DNA of 64,000 bases from Synechococcus sp. Nb3U1 (GCF_021533835.1 NZ_JAKFYQ010000001.1:1708079-1772078); one strand, 5' to 3'. Numbered from the stretch's first letter, positions 8,763-18,455 are shown. The notes: a model not told the origin generated them from the sequence alone. Numbers and translations: made by a program.

Positions 8763-9362
8763 ATGAGGATCATTGGCCTCACCGGGGGAATGGGCACAGG
8801 CAAGTCCACCGTTGCCCAAATCTTGCAACAGCACGGGATCCCAGTGGCGGATGCGGATCAGTTGGCCCGACAAGCCCTTGTGCCAGGGTCCCCAGTTCGA
8901 GCAAGGGTATTGCATCGCTTTGGAGCTAGCATTCAAACCCAGGAGGGCGAGCTGGATCGTGTTCGGCTGGGGCAAATTGTGTTTGCAGATCCCAGCGAAA
9001 GGGTGTGGTTGGAAGAGCAGATTCACCCGTTTGTGAAAACGGAATTGCATCATTTTCTAGAGGCTCAGCAGGGATCCCCTACCGTTTGCTTGATGATTCC
9101 TCTTTTGTTTGAGGCAGGCATGGAAGACTGGGTGAGCGAAATTTGGGTGGTTACCTGTACCCCCGAACAACAACGACAACGCCTCTCGCACCGGGATCCC
9201 CTGATCGTCGATCAAATGGAGGCACGCATTGCCAGCCAGTGGCCCTTGACTGAAAAAATACAACGGGCTCATGTCGTGCTGGATAATTCCGGATCCCTAT
9301 CTGATCTGCAAAGACAGGTGCAGCAAGCTCTGACGATTGCCCCGCCCCACTGGGTCGGATAG
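8763..9362 (+). CDS. coaE: dephospho-CoA kinase
   Basis: CoaE phosphorylates the 3' hydroxyl of dephospho-CoA, the last step of coenzyme A synthesis. The P-loop GGMGTGKST lies at the N-terminus. It is followed by VADADQLARQAL, the substrate-binding region found in this family, and by LEEQIHPFV and a lid-like region around QRQRLSHRD. The length of 199 residues is normal. The ATG at 8763 lies 20 bases after the clpP stop; an in-frame TTG at 8748 would add five residues. Co-transcription with clpP is likely. Confidence 0.92.
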   Translation: MRIIGLTGGMGTGKSTVAQILQQHGIPVADADQLARQALVPGSPVRARVLHRFGASIQTQEGELDRVRLGQIVFADPSERVWLEEQIHPFVKTELHHFLEAQQGSPTVCLMIPLLFEAGMEDWVSEIWVVTCTPEQQRQRLSHRDPLIVDQMEARIASQWPLTEKIQRAHVVLDNSGSLSDLQRQVQQALTIAPPHWVG

Positions 9363-9417
9363 AGTGACGGATAAGGGATCCCCTCCCTTTTGCGCTATCT
9401 GTGGGTGGGTTGAGAAA

Positions 9418-10026
9418 ATGATTATGCAAACTGAGCGGATACAGGCTAGATCCGAATCCGTGGATCAGAACCTTGAGGTTCTTGTCCAGAAAATAGCCGC
9501 CGAAGTTCTCAGGCAGCTGGATCCCTACCTACAGGAACAGTTGAGGATACGCGAACCCCAATCAATCCAGCCAGATCCGAAAATGGTCGAGCAAGCCCAA
9601 GCGCTAGCCACAGAACGGGAACGCAACCGCATTTTGCAAGGCCAACTCGACCTGATGCAACTGCGGCAAGAGAAACAACACCAGCAAATTCGCAGCTATG
9701 AGGCGGAGATCGAGCAGCTTTACCAAGAGAAACAGGTGTTGGAGCAAATGATGCAGGAGTTGCCGGAGATGTATCGCCGTCAGGTTCAGGCCCGCATTCA
9801 ACCGATTCGTGAGCGCATTGCCGCCATTCAAGCGGAAAACCGTCAACTACGGGTGGATCTCTATCACCTCAGCTACCATCTACACCACATGGATCAAATG
9901 GATTCCCCCGGATGGAAAGTGAAACTCCCCCAATTTGCTGCACCACGCCGCCGGGATCCCTTGGCTTTGCCTGCTGTACAGACCCATGGCACAGAGGCAA
10001 CGGTGGAGTTGCAGCCTCATTCCTGA
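9418..10026 (+). CDS. coiled-coil hypothetical protein
   Basis: This encodes 202 residues from the ATG at 9418; a second ATG two codons on is possible. Residues 50-150 are dense in glutamine, glutamate and arginine and show heptad-like spacing (RILQGQLDLMQLRQEKQHQQ, then EAEIEQLYQEKQVLEQMMQE). They therefore form a coiled coil. The flanks are less ordered, and the tail includes a PQFAAPRRRDPLALP segment. I do not recognise a family. It lies between coaE and dnaX on the same strand. A longer reading from 9337 would overlap coaE and is unlikely. Confidence 0.6.
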   Translation: MIMQTERIQARSESVDQNLEVLVQKIAAEVLRQLDPYLQEQLRIREPQSIQPDPKMVEQAQALATERERNRILQGQLDLMQLRQEKQHQQIRSYEAEIEQLYQEKQVLEQMMQELPEMYRRQVQARIQPIRERIAAIQAENRQLRVDLYHLSYHLHHMDQMDSPGWKVKLPQFAAPRRRDPLALPAVQTHGTEATVELQPHS

Positions 10027-10093
10027 GTTTGGGTTGGGCCACAATTGGCACAATTGGATAGACCGGCTCACCATCATGGGATGGAGTTCTTGA

Positions 10094-12055
10094 ATGGCTG
10101 GGAGCAACGCCTACGAACCCCTCCATCTAAAATATCGCCCGCAGCGCTTTGCAGATGTGGTCGGCCAGGCGGCGGTGGTACAAACCCTGGCCAATGCCAT
10201 CCGCTTGGGTCGCATTGCTCCCGCCTATCTGTTTTGTGGGCCGCGCGGTACAGGCAAAACCTCCAGTGCTCGCATTTTGGCTAAGTCTTTGAATTGTGAA
10301 CGGGGGCCAACAGCGGATCCCTGTCAGGTCTGTAGTCAGTGCCGCGCCATCACGGGTGGATCTTCTCTGGATGTGATTGAGATCGACGCCGCGAGCAATA
10401 CCGGTGTAGACAACATCCGCGAGTTGATCGAACGGGCGCAGTTTGCCCCGGTGAACAGCCGCTACAAGGTCTATGTCATTGATGAATGCCACATGCTCAG
10501 CAATGCGGCCTTTAATGCTTTGCTGAAAACGCTTGAAGAGCCACCCGCCCATGTGGTGTTCGTATTGGCGACCACCGATCCTCAGCGGGTGCTGCCCACC
10601 GTCATTTCTCGATGTCAGCGCTTCGATTATCGGCGTATTCCCCTCAGCGATATGGTGGCGCATCTGGGAGAAATTGCCGCCAAAGAAGGGATCCTGATCA
10701 CCCCTACAGCTCTGCAACTGGTGGCCCAACTGTCTCAAGGGGGGCTGCGGGATGCGGAAAGTTTATTGGATCAACTCAGCCTATTGGAAGGAACCATCAC
10801 ACCGGAGGCGGTTTGGGATTTGGTAGGGGCGATCCCCGAACGCCACCTGCTGGATTTGATCGATGCGCTAGCAGCTCAGGATGCTCAAGGGGTGCTGACT
10901 CAAGCTCGGCAACTGTTGGAACATGGCAAAGAGCCTCTGGTTTTGGTGCAAAACTTGGTGGCCTTTTATCGGGATCTGCTGCTGATCAAAACCGCACCGC
11001 AACAGCGAGAATTGGTCACCCTGACAGATCCCACCTGGGAAGCTTTGCGACAGCGTGCCCCCAACTACTCGGTGGAGATGCTCCTGTCGGCCCAGAGCCA
11101 TCTGCGCCAGTGTGAGCCGCAAATTCGCCAGAGTGGACAACCGCGTCTATGGCTGGAAATTGCCCTGATGGATCTGTTGTGCCTGCGGCAGGGTCACCTG
11201 AGCATGAGGGGCGGAGAAGCGGCTTCTGTTAGTCTGCCGATCTCTAAATCCGAAGCTGTCCCCGCCTCGATTGCAACTCCACCAATTGTCAAAGAGTCGG
11301 TATCCGCACCACCTGTTGTTACACCCCCTCTTCCAGAGCCACCCCCTCCAAAAGGGGATCCGACAGCACCCCCTGAACCAAGACCACTGGAAAGCCCGGT
11401 GAATCTGCTGCGGCCCCGTTGGGATGAGTTTTTGAAGCGGCTCTCTCCCATTACCAAAGCCCTGCTGGGATCCGGCCATTTACACCAAGAGACTCCAGAA
11501 GAAATCACACTAGCCTTTCCCAGCAAAGGACTGGCAGAAAAAATCCGGGGCAAAGAATCGGAACTGCACTCCGTGTTGCAAAGCCTGTTACAGCGTTCTG
11601 TACGACTCCATTTGATCGTGCAACGGTCTAGCGAAGCCATCCACACCACATCCAGTCGTGATGCAGCCCCGGCATCTTCTACCCAGGGAGCCCCACCTGT
11701 CTCTAGCTCAGAACATCCAGAACGGGTGGATCATCCCCCATCTGAGCGTCCCTCACCCTCACAAAACTCGCCCCAGCCGGATCCCTTGCCCACCCCCCCT
11801 CGTGCCGCTCTAACCGAAATGGATGAGCTAGAAGAGGTGGCCCGCCGCTTTGCTGAACACTTCAACGGCAGCTTGGTGGATTTGGAGGGGGTGCTGCGAT
11901 CCCCAAACCTTCAGCCCCTGGAAGCTGTGGAAGCAGAGGGATCCCCAACTGAGTTCACTGAAGAGGTAGCCGAACCGCCATTGGCTCCTGTTGTACCCCC
12001 CTTATCAAGGGTGCAAGTCCCTACAGCAGAAGAGGGGGAGGATCTCCCTTTTTGA
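10094..12055 (+). CDS. dnaX: DNA polymerase III gamma/tau subunit
   Basis: This is the clamp-loader ATPase of the replicative polymerase, 653 residues long. The Walker A motif GPRGTGKT is at residues 49-56 and the Walker B motif DECH at 130-133. The zinc-binding cysteines are 68, 77, 80 and 83, and the AAA core ends near residue 370. A proline- and serine-rich linker and a conserved tau-like domain (WDEFLKRLSPITKALLG) follow. Some cyanobacterial dnaX genes, such as that of Synechocystis, carry an intein near the ATPase core. Here the coding sequence is uninterrupted. The gene converges on rarA. Confidence 0.95.
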   Translation: MAGSNAYEPLHLKYRPQRFADVVGQAAVVQTLANAIRLGRIAPAYLFCGPRGTGKTSSARILAKSLNCERGPTADPCQVCSQCRAITGGSSLDVIEIDAASNTGVDNIRELIERAQFAPVNSRYKVYVIDECHMLSNAAFNALLKTLEEPPAHVVFVLATTDPQRVLPTVISRCQRFDYRRIPLSDMVAHLGEIAAKEGILITPTALQLVAQLSQGGLRDAESLLDQLSLLEGTITPEAVWDLVGAIPERHLLDLIDALAAQDAQGVLTQARQLLEHGKEPLVLVQNLVAFYRDLLLIKTAPQQRELVTLTDPTWEALRQRAPNYSVEMLLSAQSHLRQCEPQIRQSGQPRLWLEIALMDLLCLRQGHLSMRGGEAASVSLPISKSEAVPASIATPPIVKESVSAPPVVTPPLPEPPPPKGDPTAPPEPRPLESPVNLLRPRWDEFLKRLSPITKALLGSGHLHQETPEEITLAFPSKGLAEKIRGKESELHSVLQSLLQRSVRLHLIVQRSSEAIHTTSSRDAAPASSTQGAPPVSSSEHPERVDHPPSERPSPSQNSPQPDPLPTPPRAALTEMDELEEVARRFAEHFNGSLVDLEGVLRSPNLQPLEAVEAEGSPTEFTEEVAEPPLAPVVPPLSRVQVPTAEEGEDLPF

Positions 12056-12119
12056 TATTTTGTTTTGGGTTTTTGAGATATGGCTTTTCCCGAGTTTATG
12101 GAGGAGCTGAGGTGGCCTA

Positions 12120-12150
12120 GAATCCTAATCGAATCCTGATCTGATCAGGA
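12120..12150. repeat. tandem and inverted repeat between dnaX and rarA
   Basis: The 11-base units GAATCCTAATC (12120-12130) and GAATCCTGATC (12131-12141) stand in tandem. The second also forms a perfect 8-base inverted repeat with the following DNA: TCCTGATC, one spacer T, then GATCAGGA (12134-12150). There is no T-run after it, so it is not a standard terminator. The convergent position leaves open a bidirectional terminator or a protein-binding site. Confidence 0.4.
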
Positions 12151-12230
12151 ATTAGCCCATATGGACTTAGTCGATAAAGAAAGGACTCCGTCCCGCTACG
12201 CGAGGTACTAGAAAAAGCCGTAAAAAGAGA

Positions 12231-13553
12231 CTATTCAGACTGAACTTCTCGTCGCTTCAACACCTGATCCCGAAGTTTGCCTTCGTAACCCTGATCGGAA
12301 GGTTGATAAAAATGGGATCCCTGTAAATTGTCCGGCAGGTATTGTTGAGGCACCCAGTGCTCTCGAAAAGCATGCGGGTAGCGGTACCCCGCCCCATGGC
12401 CTAAGCCTTTTTTGTCGCGGTTGCCATCTTTCAGGTGATGGGGCACTTCATCAGAATAGTTCTGTTCGGCCGCCCGCAGCGCTTCGAAAAAGCCCAATAC
12501 ACTATTGGATTTCGGGGCAGTGGCCAGGTAGAGAGCCGCATGAGCCAAGGCATAATGCCCCTCCGGCAAACCGACCCGATCAAACGTAGCCGCGCAGGCA
12601 TTCACCACCACAATCGCCTGTGGATCGGCTAACCCTATATCTTCACTGGCCAAAATCCCCATACGACGGAACAAAAAGCGAGGATCTTCTCCCGCATGAA
12701 TCATTCGCGCCAGCCAGTACAAAGCTGCATCAGGATCCGATCCGCGCACACTTTTGATGAAGGCGCTGATGCTATCAAAATGGGTATCTCCATCACGGTC
12801 GTATAATAAGGCCCGTTGTTGGATGGAATCTTCCGCTACCGCCAAAGTGATGTGAACCACGCCTTCGGAGTCAGGATCCGTGGTTTCTACCGCGAGCTCT
12901 AGGGCATTGAGCAAAGCACGGGCATCTCCATTGGCAACATTCACCCAATGCTCTAGGGCCGGAGATTCCACCCGTACTTTACGTGCGCCATAACCCCGTT
13001 CCGGATCCCGGAGAGCCTGTTGGGCAATGAGAGCCAGATCCTGGGGGGTGAGGGTTTTCAGTTGAAACAATCGGGAGCGACTCACCAAAGCAGCATTGAC
13101 TTCAAAATAAGGATTCTCGGTAGTCGCTCCAATTAAAATGACCGTACCGTTTTCCACCCAAGGCAACAGAGCATCCTGCTGCGAGGTATTGAAGCGGTGC
13201 ACCTCATCCACAAACAAAATGGTGCGCTGACCATACAACCGCAGTCGTTCTTGGGCTTCATCGATGGCAGCTCGAATGTCTTTGATCCCGGCCAAGACAG
13301 CGTTGATGGTGATGAAGTGAGCGCGAGTTTGGTTAGCGATGATCTGAGCTAGAGTCGTTTTTCCAGTTCCGGGCGGGCCAAAGAAAATCAGGGATGAAAG
13401 TTGATCCGCCTGGATGGCGCGTCGCAATAACCGCCCTTCTCCCAAAATAGCTTCCTGACCAACAAATTCATCCAGGGTACAGGGGCGCATACGCGCGGCT
13501 AGAGGGGCTTGCTTTTCCCGCTGCTGAGCAGCTTGATACTCGAACAAATCCAT
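12231..13553 (-). CDS. rarA: replication-associated recombination protein A (RarA/MgsA)
   Basis: This AAA+ ATPase of the RarA/MgsA/WRNIP1 family acts at stalled replication forks. The chosen ATG at 13553 gives 440 residues starting [20 protein letters not shown], which is the usual family N-terminus; a longer reading from 13670 adds an unlikely leader. The Walker A motif GPPGTGKTT, the Walker B motif [10 protein letters not shown] and sensor 1 ATTENPYF are all present. The C-terminal oligomerisation region contains [12 protein letters not shown] and YRYPHAF. It converges on dnaX and is probably transcribed alone. Confidence 0.93.
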   Translation of the reverse strand: MDLFEYQAAQQREKQAPLAARMRPCTLDEFVGQEAILGEGRLLRRAIQADQLSSLIFFGPPGTGKTTLAQIIANQTRAHFITINAVLAGIKDIRAAIDEAQERLRLYGQRTILFVDEVHRFNTSQQDALLPWVENGTVILIGATTENPYFEVNAALVSRSRLFQLKTLTPQDLALIAQQALRDPERGYGARKVRVESPALEHWVNVANGDARALLNALELAVETTDPDSEGVVHITLAVAEDSIQQRALLYDRDGDTHFDSISAFIKSVRGSDPDAALYWLARMIHAGEDPRFLFRRMGILASEDIGLADPQAIVVVNACAATFDRVGLPEGHYALAHAALYLATAPKSNSVLGFFEALRAAEQNYSDEVPHHLKDGNRDKKGLGHGAGYRYPHAFREHWVPQQYLPDNLQGSHFYQPSDQGYEGKLRDQVLKRREVQSE

Positions 13554-13835
13554 AATGTCTCTACAGCCTTTTCCAGCGATATATACTACAGCCGATGCAG
13601 ACCAACCCTTTGTCCGACAAGAATCTCTTCTTAACTTTGTGTCGTCCATGAAGTCGGAAAAGGCTGTCACGCAAACTTAATGTGAAACCTTCATTTTTGA
13701 GGTTACAAAGGTAGTTGATATTTTCGATCTTGAAATGAATGCTCCTCAGTTTCTAATGACAAGATATCGAGGAGAGATTTGAGGGGCCTAGCCAAGGTTC
13801 TTGAGCGCTTTGGGCTGCAACTTGAGTGGCTAAAT

Positions 13836-14525
13836 TCACTCAAGCAATTCCCGCAAATCGTTATCTTCCAATAGCTCATCCAGTAGGTGCTCGCTGGCTG
13901 CATCCCACTCCTCCTGGATGGAGTAGCCATCTACTTTTACACCGGAGAAGAAGGTTTCTTTGGGTTTGGCTTGAAATGGAGTGGGAGGGGGAAATTGAGT
14001 GGGAGGAGCTGTCCGGCGGAAGGGATTCAACCAGTTGCGGGTACGGCGCTCAGAATGGGGAGGGATGGCTGCTGGAGGCCGTTGCACTGAGGGGGCGTTG
14101 GCACGGACAGGTACGGAAGGGATCCGCCCCGAACGGGTGACATAGCGGGATAAATCCTCATCGGACGGGGTAGGAGGTTCTGTTGCCGAGGTGAGAGGTT
14201 CAGGCACAGCGGCGGGATCCCCTGGGGAGGGGTTGGGCTGAAAGTCTATCGGTGGAGTGACGGGAGGGATTGTATTGGGGGAGCGCCCTTCACCGGTACG
14301 CGGCAAGATCAAGTGATCGAGAAAAAAGGTGATGGTTTCTGGTTTAATCCACCCCCGAGCCACCAAGATCTCACCAAACAAAAGCCCAGAATAACTTTGA
14401 TCCATCAGCGCCACCTGGATCTGTCCCTCACTCAAAAGACCTGCTTGTTTTAAAACTTGCCCGATCGGTTGATTTTCAGGCTCTTTGGGGGTTGGGCTGG
14501 GTTCACTGGTCTGATCAGCGCTCAT
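13836..14525 (-). CDS. MshEN-like domain protein with disordered middle
   Basis: This encodes 229 residues. Residues 20-70 (IGQVLKQAGLLSEGQIQVAL, then GLLFGEILVARGWI) resemble the N-terminal domain of type II secretion and pilus ATPases (GspE/MshE), which can bind cyclic di-GMP. No ATPase follows. Instead there is a proline-rich, probably disordered stretch of about 100 residues, a basic patch (HSERRTRNWLNPFRRT) and an acidic tail (LLDELLEDNDLRELLE). That suggests an adaptor with a sensor head and a docking tail, which is inference. Cyclic di-GMP binding is not certain without checking the RLGxx-type residues. The gene is isolated by gaps of 165 bases or more. Confidence 0.55.
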   Translation of the reverse strand: MSADQTSEPSPTPKEPENQPIGQVLKQAGLLSEGQIQVALMDQSYSGLLFGEILVARGWIKPETITFFLDHLILPRTGEGRSPNTIPPVTPPIDFQPNPSPGDPAAVPEPLTSATEPPTPSDEDLSRYVTRSGRIPSVPVRANAPSVQRPPAAIPPHSERRTRNWLNPFRRTAPPTQFPPPTPFQAKPKETFFSGVKVDGYSIQEEWDAASEHLLDELLEDNDLRELLE

Positions 14526-14777
14526 GATTCAGGATTCCTCCGAAAATCGAGATACAACAACAACCTGTCTCTTACTCTATGTACAACATTGGTGTCGAGG
14601 GTGCCGGTTGCCAAATGAGCCAATTGTTGATATTTTGCACCTCAGGTTCAAATTGAAACGGCAAGTTTGTTGCTCCTTGTGAAATACAAACCTAGAGATG
14701 CTCTTCATCTTGAGGCAGTGAAACGTTGCGGCAGCAAAGTTTTGCCAAATTTTAACCCTGAGTGAGGAGTGGTTCTA

Positions 14778-16778
14778 ATGATTTTCTCTGCGGGCAGGCC
14801 AGCCCTGTCTCACCGGCGACAGCCAGCCGGATGGTGGAAAATGTTGCTCCTGCTTGGATCCCCGCTGGCGACACTGGCACTGTGGGCAGGAGCAGCAGAG
14901 GCGGCAACGATTACGGTGAACAGCCTGGATCAAGGCTCTGTAGCCGGGCAGTGTACGCTGCGGGATGCCATCGAAGCGGCCAATACCAATGCCGCAGTGC
15001 AAGGCTGCACAGCAGGGGATTCTCTTCCTACTGTTGACACCATCGATTTCAGCGTCACAGGAATCATTACCCTGGTCACTGCCTTACCGACGATTACTGA
15101 AGATGTGGTGATTGACGGGCCAGGAGCAACCGACCTAGAGGTAAGTGGGAATAATTTAGTTCGGGTGTTTGATATTGGGAATAACCTCAGTGTAGAGATT
15201 GAGGGACTGACCATCAGCAATGGAAACACTGCTGGCGACGGTGGTGGCATCCGGGCAGGTAGCGGCACCACCCTGACGGTGAGCAACAGCACCCTGAGTG
15301 GCAATAGCGCAGGAACTCGGGGCGGCGGGATCCGTGCCGTTACCGCAACGGTGAGCAACAGCACCCTGAGTGGCAATAGCGCAAACTTTGGCGGCGGCGG
15401 GATCTTTGCCAGTACCACCGCAACGGTGAGCAACAGCACCCTGAGTGGCAATAGCGCAGGCAGTGATGGCGGCGGGATCTATGCCGTTAACACCGCAACG
15501 GTGAGCAACAGCACCCTGAGTGGCAATAGCGCAAACTTTGGCGGCGGCGGGATCCGTGCCGTTACCGCAACGGTGAGCAACAGCACCCTGAGTGGCAATA
15601 GCGCAAACTTTGGCGGCGGCGGGATCCGTGCCGTTACCGCAACGGTGAGCAACAGCACCCTGAGTGGCAATAGCGCAGGAACTCGGGGCGGCGGGATCTT
15701 TGCCAGTACCGCGACGGTGAGCAACAGCACCCTGAGTGGCAATAGCGCAAACTTCGATGGCGGCGGGATCCGTGCCGTTACCGCAGCAACGGTGAACAAC
15801 AGTATTATCGCTGGCAACACGGGTTCTGCCGGCAATGAAGAATGTTCCGGCAGCATCAGCGGCAGCAAGAATGTCTTTGGCGTCAGTGGCAATGCTGGTG
15901 GTTGCCCCGTGGCAGGGAACATTGTGCCAACTGGGGCTATTTCCACGGTTCTGCAGACCACCCTAGCTGCCAATGGCACCACGATCTTTGCTGGGGTTCT
16001 GCCGGGAACACCGGTTCTGACCCTGGCCTTGGTAGCCAATAGCCCCGCCCTAGAGGCCGCAGACCCTGGTATCTGTGCAGCAGCCCCTATCAATAACCTC
16101 GACCAAAGAGGGGTGACTCGTCCCCAGCCGGCTAGCACCACCTGCGATATCGGGGCCTTTGAAAGTGCTCTGACAGAACCCGAGCCGACACCGACGCCCA
16201 CAGCTACCCCGACCCCTGAACCAACTCCCACCCCGACACCCGAGCCCACACCCACGCCAATCCCGACACCGACGCCCACAGCTACCCCGACCCCTGAACC
16301 AACTCCCACCCCGACACCCACAGCTACCCCGACCCCTGAACCAACTCCCACCCCGACCCCAGAATCCCCCAACCGTCCCCCGGCGGGTCGTTTGGTTTGG
16401 GATCCTGCCCGGTTGATTGTGCAAGAAACCCGGCAAGAGGGGATCCCGACTTTGGAGGTGCAGGCCAACCAGTTGCGGGGGGTAGTCTTTGATTTTCGCA
16501 ACTTGGGTGGGCCAATTCGGGTTCCGGTGCAAGTGTGTGTGCTGGTGCCGGAGGGACTGGCCTTCAGCTCACCGCAACTGCCGCTGCAGGCGAGTACCCA
16601 AGTGATAATCGCTGGGGTGGCCAGCCGAGATTTCACAACACAGTTCATCCCGGCTGGGCAACCCGTTCCTGCCGCTTGTCAGGGAACCAATCGCAACGGA
16701 GCGGTGGTGGTGACTCTGCCCGATGGGATCCCGGCGGGGGTGAGTGGGTCAATCGGTTTTCAAGTCGTGTTGGAGTGA
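14778..16778 (+). CDS. secreted right-handed beta-helix repeat protein
   Basis: This is a predicted exported protein of 666 residues. The ATG at 14778 has a GAGGAG site eight bases upstream. The signal peptide ends near [10 protein letters not shown], and a CSLREA-like motif ([14 protein letters not shown]) follows, as in polymorphic outer-membrane and beta-helix proteins. Residues 155-350 contain seven near-identical units ([13 protein letters not shown], then a variable GGGI segment) plus one or two degenerate coils, which would stack into a right-handed helix. A PT/PEPTP linker then leads to a C-terminal domain of about 110 residues ([20 protein letters not shown]) that I do not recognise. 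A surface adhesin or cell-wall role is likely but unproven. The small lipoprotein gene starts 17 bases on. Confidence 0.75.
   Translation: MIFSAGRPALSHRRQPAGWWKMLLLLGSPLATLALWAGAAEAATITVNSLDQGSVAGQCTLRDAIEAANTNAAVQGCTAGDSLPTVDTIDFSVTGIITLVTALPTITEDVVIDGPGATDLEVSGNNLVRVFDIGNNLSVEIEGLTISNGNTAGDGGGIRAGSGTTLTVSNSTLSGNSAGTRGGGIRAVTATVSNSTLSGNSANFGGGGIFASTTATVSNSTLSGNSAGSDGGGIYAVNTATVSNSTLSGNSANFGGGGIRAVTATVSNSTLSGNSANFGGGGIRAVTATVSNSTLSGNSAGTRGGGIFASTATVSNSTLSGNSANFDGGGIRAVTAATVNNSIIAGNTGSAGNEECSGSISGSKNVFGVSGNAGGCPVAGNIVPTGAISTVLQTTLAANGTTIFAGVLPGTPVLTLALVANSPALEAADPGICAAAPINNLDQRGVTRPQPASTTCDIGAFESALTEPEPTPTPTATPTPEPTPTPTPEPTPTPIPTPTPTATPTPEPTPTPTPTATPTPEPTPTPTPESPNRPPAGRLVWDPARLIVQETRQEGIPTLEVQANQLRGVVFDFRNLGGPIRVPVQVCVLVPEGLAFSSPQLPLQASTQVIIAGVASRDFTTQFIPAGQPVPAACQGTNRNGAVVVTLPDGIPAGVSGSIGFQVVLE
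15279..15791 (+). repeat. seven in-frame tandem repeats of 72 or 75 bases
   Basis: Copies of GTGAGCAACAGCACCCTGAG start at 15279, 15351, 15426, 15501, 15573, 15645 and 15717, with a degenerate unit at 15792. The spacings are 72 or 75 bases. Each unit joins one of several middle modules ([24 protein letters not shown] or ANFDGGGI) to one of several ends (RAVT, FAST or YAVNT). The near-identity at DNA level indicates recent duplication or gene conversion. Confidence 0.9.
16183..16374 (+). repeat. proline-threonine-glutamate linker repeat
   Basis: This is a run of [17 protein letters not shown]-type codons within the beta-helix gene, made of repeated 12- to 60-base blocks (for example CCGACCCCTGAACCAACTCC, three times). 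It codes for a rigid, probably extended spacer between the helix and the C-terminal domain. Such tracts change length easily by slippage. It is coding, not a CRISPR or satellite. Confidence 0.8.
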
Positions 16779-16795
16779 AGTTAATAGTGAGGCTA

Positions 16796-17014
16796 ATGAT
16801 GAGTAAGCTCGCAATTGGGTTAGGATTAGGCCTGATTTTGGCTGGCTGTGGGTCGAGCAGTAGCAACGGTGTCAGTCTTCTGCCGCAGGAGCCCACTCAG
16901 CAGCCGAGTTTGCCTGCTTCCTTCACGGTTTTTTTGCAGGTAGGCAGCAGCTATAGCAATCCGCCTGTGGTAAGTCTGTCGGAGCCCGTACGGGTGGTGG
17001 TGCGCACCAATTAG
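16796..17014 (+). CDS. small lipoprotein after the beta-helix gene
   Basis: This encodes a lipoprotein precursor of 72 residues. The signal MMSKLAIGLGLGLILAGC ends in the lipobox LAGC. The mature part is short and rich in serine, proline and valine (FTVFLQVGSSYSNPPVVSLS), possibly one small beta domain. A GTGAGG site precedes tandem ATGs. It starts 17 bases after the beta-helix gene, so the pair may be one transcript and functionally linked. The last bases overlap ureD: the stop TAG (17012-17014) and the ureD stop (TAA on the other strand, 17011-17013) share bases. Confidence 0.65.
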   Translation: MMSKLAIGLGLGLILAGCGSSSSNGVSLLPQEPTQQPSLPASFTVFLQVGSSYSNPPVVSLSEPVRVVVRTN

Positions 17015-17796
17015 GGGGAAAGGTGCACTGGAGGGGATCCCAACCGTTGAAAGGTCTGCCAAAGGGTTTCTGCTCGCTGGCCAACCTGACGCAAAATCCA
17101 TCCTTGACAGACTGGATCCGGCGATTTCACCAACCAGTGTTCTGAATCAGAGGGCCAATCTGGTTCTGGCCAATCCCCCAGTAAATACAGGGATCCCCAG
17201 CAGGTATAGGATCCGAGTACGGATCCAGAAGCAATTTGCTCGTGGGGAAAGCGGAGATCCATCTGTTCTTGTAGCCACAGGATTTTGTCTTGTGGCGAGG
17301 CAAGGGAGGTGACCCAAACTTGTAGGTAATTGTGCAGCCGCTCAAATTGCCAGCATTCGCCCATGGCCAGTCGTCCTGCCGTCCAAATCTCGGCATAGGC
17401 CAAACGGGCACTTGGGGCTAAGTGAATCTGAACTTGCTGGCGAAAGTCGGCTCCAGCACCGGGGATGAGAGGGTGGGGGATCCAGATCAGCTCGCTTTCG
17501 GGAGCTAGGTCTATGCTCACCTGCTGCTCAATCAAGCCCGGGTGCAGACGTGTTGCCCCTTGGGTGCGAATTTCCAGGGCAGAGGCAGCCCCAATTTCAA
17601 GATGAATTTGGTGTTGATCCCCTCCTAGCAAGCCGCCGTTGGGGTTGCGTAAATAGTAAACTGGCGGATCCCCAGGGGATCCCCGCGGGCCAAGACCTAG
17701 CCCACCTAGCCATTGCAAAGGGGCCTGAGAATATTCCCAGACTCGGGTGTAGTCGCCCTGCCGAGTCGTTTTTAGGGTGGCGCTGCCGAAGTTCAC
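17011..17796 (-). CDS. ureD: urease accessory protein UreD
   Basis: UreD forms the UreD-UreF-UreG complex that loads nickel into urease. The 261 residues carry [19 protein letters not shown], matching the GGxxxGD core of the family, and [14 protein letters not shown], matching the usual PxPxIPF region. The start overlaps the ureG stop by four bases (17793-17796), so the two are translationally coupled. UreA, UreB, UreC, UreE and UreF are not in the window; scattered urease genes are common in cyanobacteria. The 3' end overlaps the convergent lipoprotein stop. Confidence 0.9.
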   Translation of the reverse strand: MNFGSATLKTTRQGDYTRVWEYSQAPLQWLGGLGLGPRGSPGDPPVYYLRNPNGGLLGGDQHQIHLEIGAASALEIRTQGATRLHPGLIEQQVSIDLAPESELIWIPHPLIPGAGADFRQQVQIHLAPSARLAYAEIWTAGRLAMGECWQFERLHNYLQVWVTSLASPQDKILWLQEQMDLRFPHEQIASGSVLGSYTCWGSLYLLGDWPEPDWPSDSEHWLVKSPDPVCQGWILRQVGQRAETLWQTFQRLGSPPVHLSP

Positions 17797-18455
17797 AGCA
17801 GGCTAAAAGAAGGGGATCCAGCAGCGACGGAGCGAAACAACACTTCGCGCTCTAGCCAACTTATGATCTGCTCCAGTCCCTCCCCGGTACGCAAATTGGT
17901 GAATACAAACGGTTTATCTCCCCGCATCCGGCGTGCATCCCGTTCCATTACCCCCAAGTCTGCACCCACATAGGGAGCCAGATCAATTTTGTTAATCACC
18001 AGCAGATCCGAGCGGGTAATCCCCGGCCCCCCCTTGCGGGGGATTTTGTCTCCTTCGGCCACGTCAATGACGTAAATGCAGGCATCCACCAGCTCTGGGC
18101 TAAAGGTAGCCGCCAGATTGTCTCCCCCCGATTCCACCAGGATTAAATCCAGCCCGCAAAAGCGCCGCTCCAGTTCCTGAATGGCATCTAGGTTCAAAGA
18201 GGCATCCTCGCGAATGGCAGTATGGGGACAGCCGCCGGTCTCCACACCAATGATCCGCTCTGTTTCTAGAGCCTTGGCCCGCACCAAAAACTCGGCATCC
18301 TCGCGGGTATAAATATCGTTGGTGACCACCGCCAAAGATAAGCGATCCCGCAGCGCCAAACAGAGCTTTTCCACCAGGGCAGTTTTCCCGGATCCCACTG
18401 GGCCCCCAATGCCAACCCGCACCGGCTGTAAAGGCTGCACAATTTCACCCGACAT
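17793..18455 (-). CDS. ureG: urease accessory GTPase UreG
   Basis: UreG is the GTPase that delivers nickel during urease maturation. The P-loop GGPVGSGKT is at residues 17-25. The nickel-binding CPH motif is at 76-78 ([15 protein letters not shown]), and [18 protein letters not shown] and [15 protein letters not shown] are also typical. The length of 220 residues is normal and the protein looks intact. It is the first gene of a two-gene unit with ureD. A short gap separates it from a divergent small membrane-protein gene at 18516. Confidence 0.96.
   Translation of the reverse strand: MSGEIVQPLQPVRVGIGGPVGSGKTALVEKLCLALRDRLSLAVVTNDIYTREDAEFLVRAKALETERIIGVETGGCPHTAIREDASLNLDAIQELERRFCGLDLILVESGGDNLAATFSPELVDACIYVIDVAEGDKIPRKGGPGITRSDLLVINKIDLAPYVGADLGVMERDARRMRGDKPFVFTNLRTGEGLEQIISWLEREVLFRSVAAGSPSFSLL

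Noticed and set aside
10094-12055. Intein in dnaX
   Set aside because: The ATPase core is continuous with normal length and motifs; no splicing blocks are present.
12184-12200. Shared 15-mer GGACTCCGTCCCGCT with the coding region near 48337
   Set aside because: One or more such matches are expected by chance in 64 kb, and the following bases differ by an insertion.
15279-15791. Possible CRISPR array
   Set aside because: The repeats are in frame, 72 or 75 bases long, have no unique spacers of constant size and encode a beta-helix.
15479-16648. 389-codon antisense ORF in the beta-helix gene
   Set aside because: Shadow of the repeats: its valine/glycine-rich sequence is the complement of the PT linker and its repeated VLLLTVAV is the complement of the helix units.
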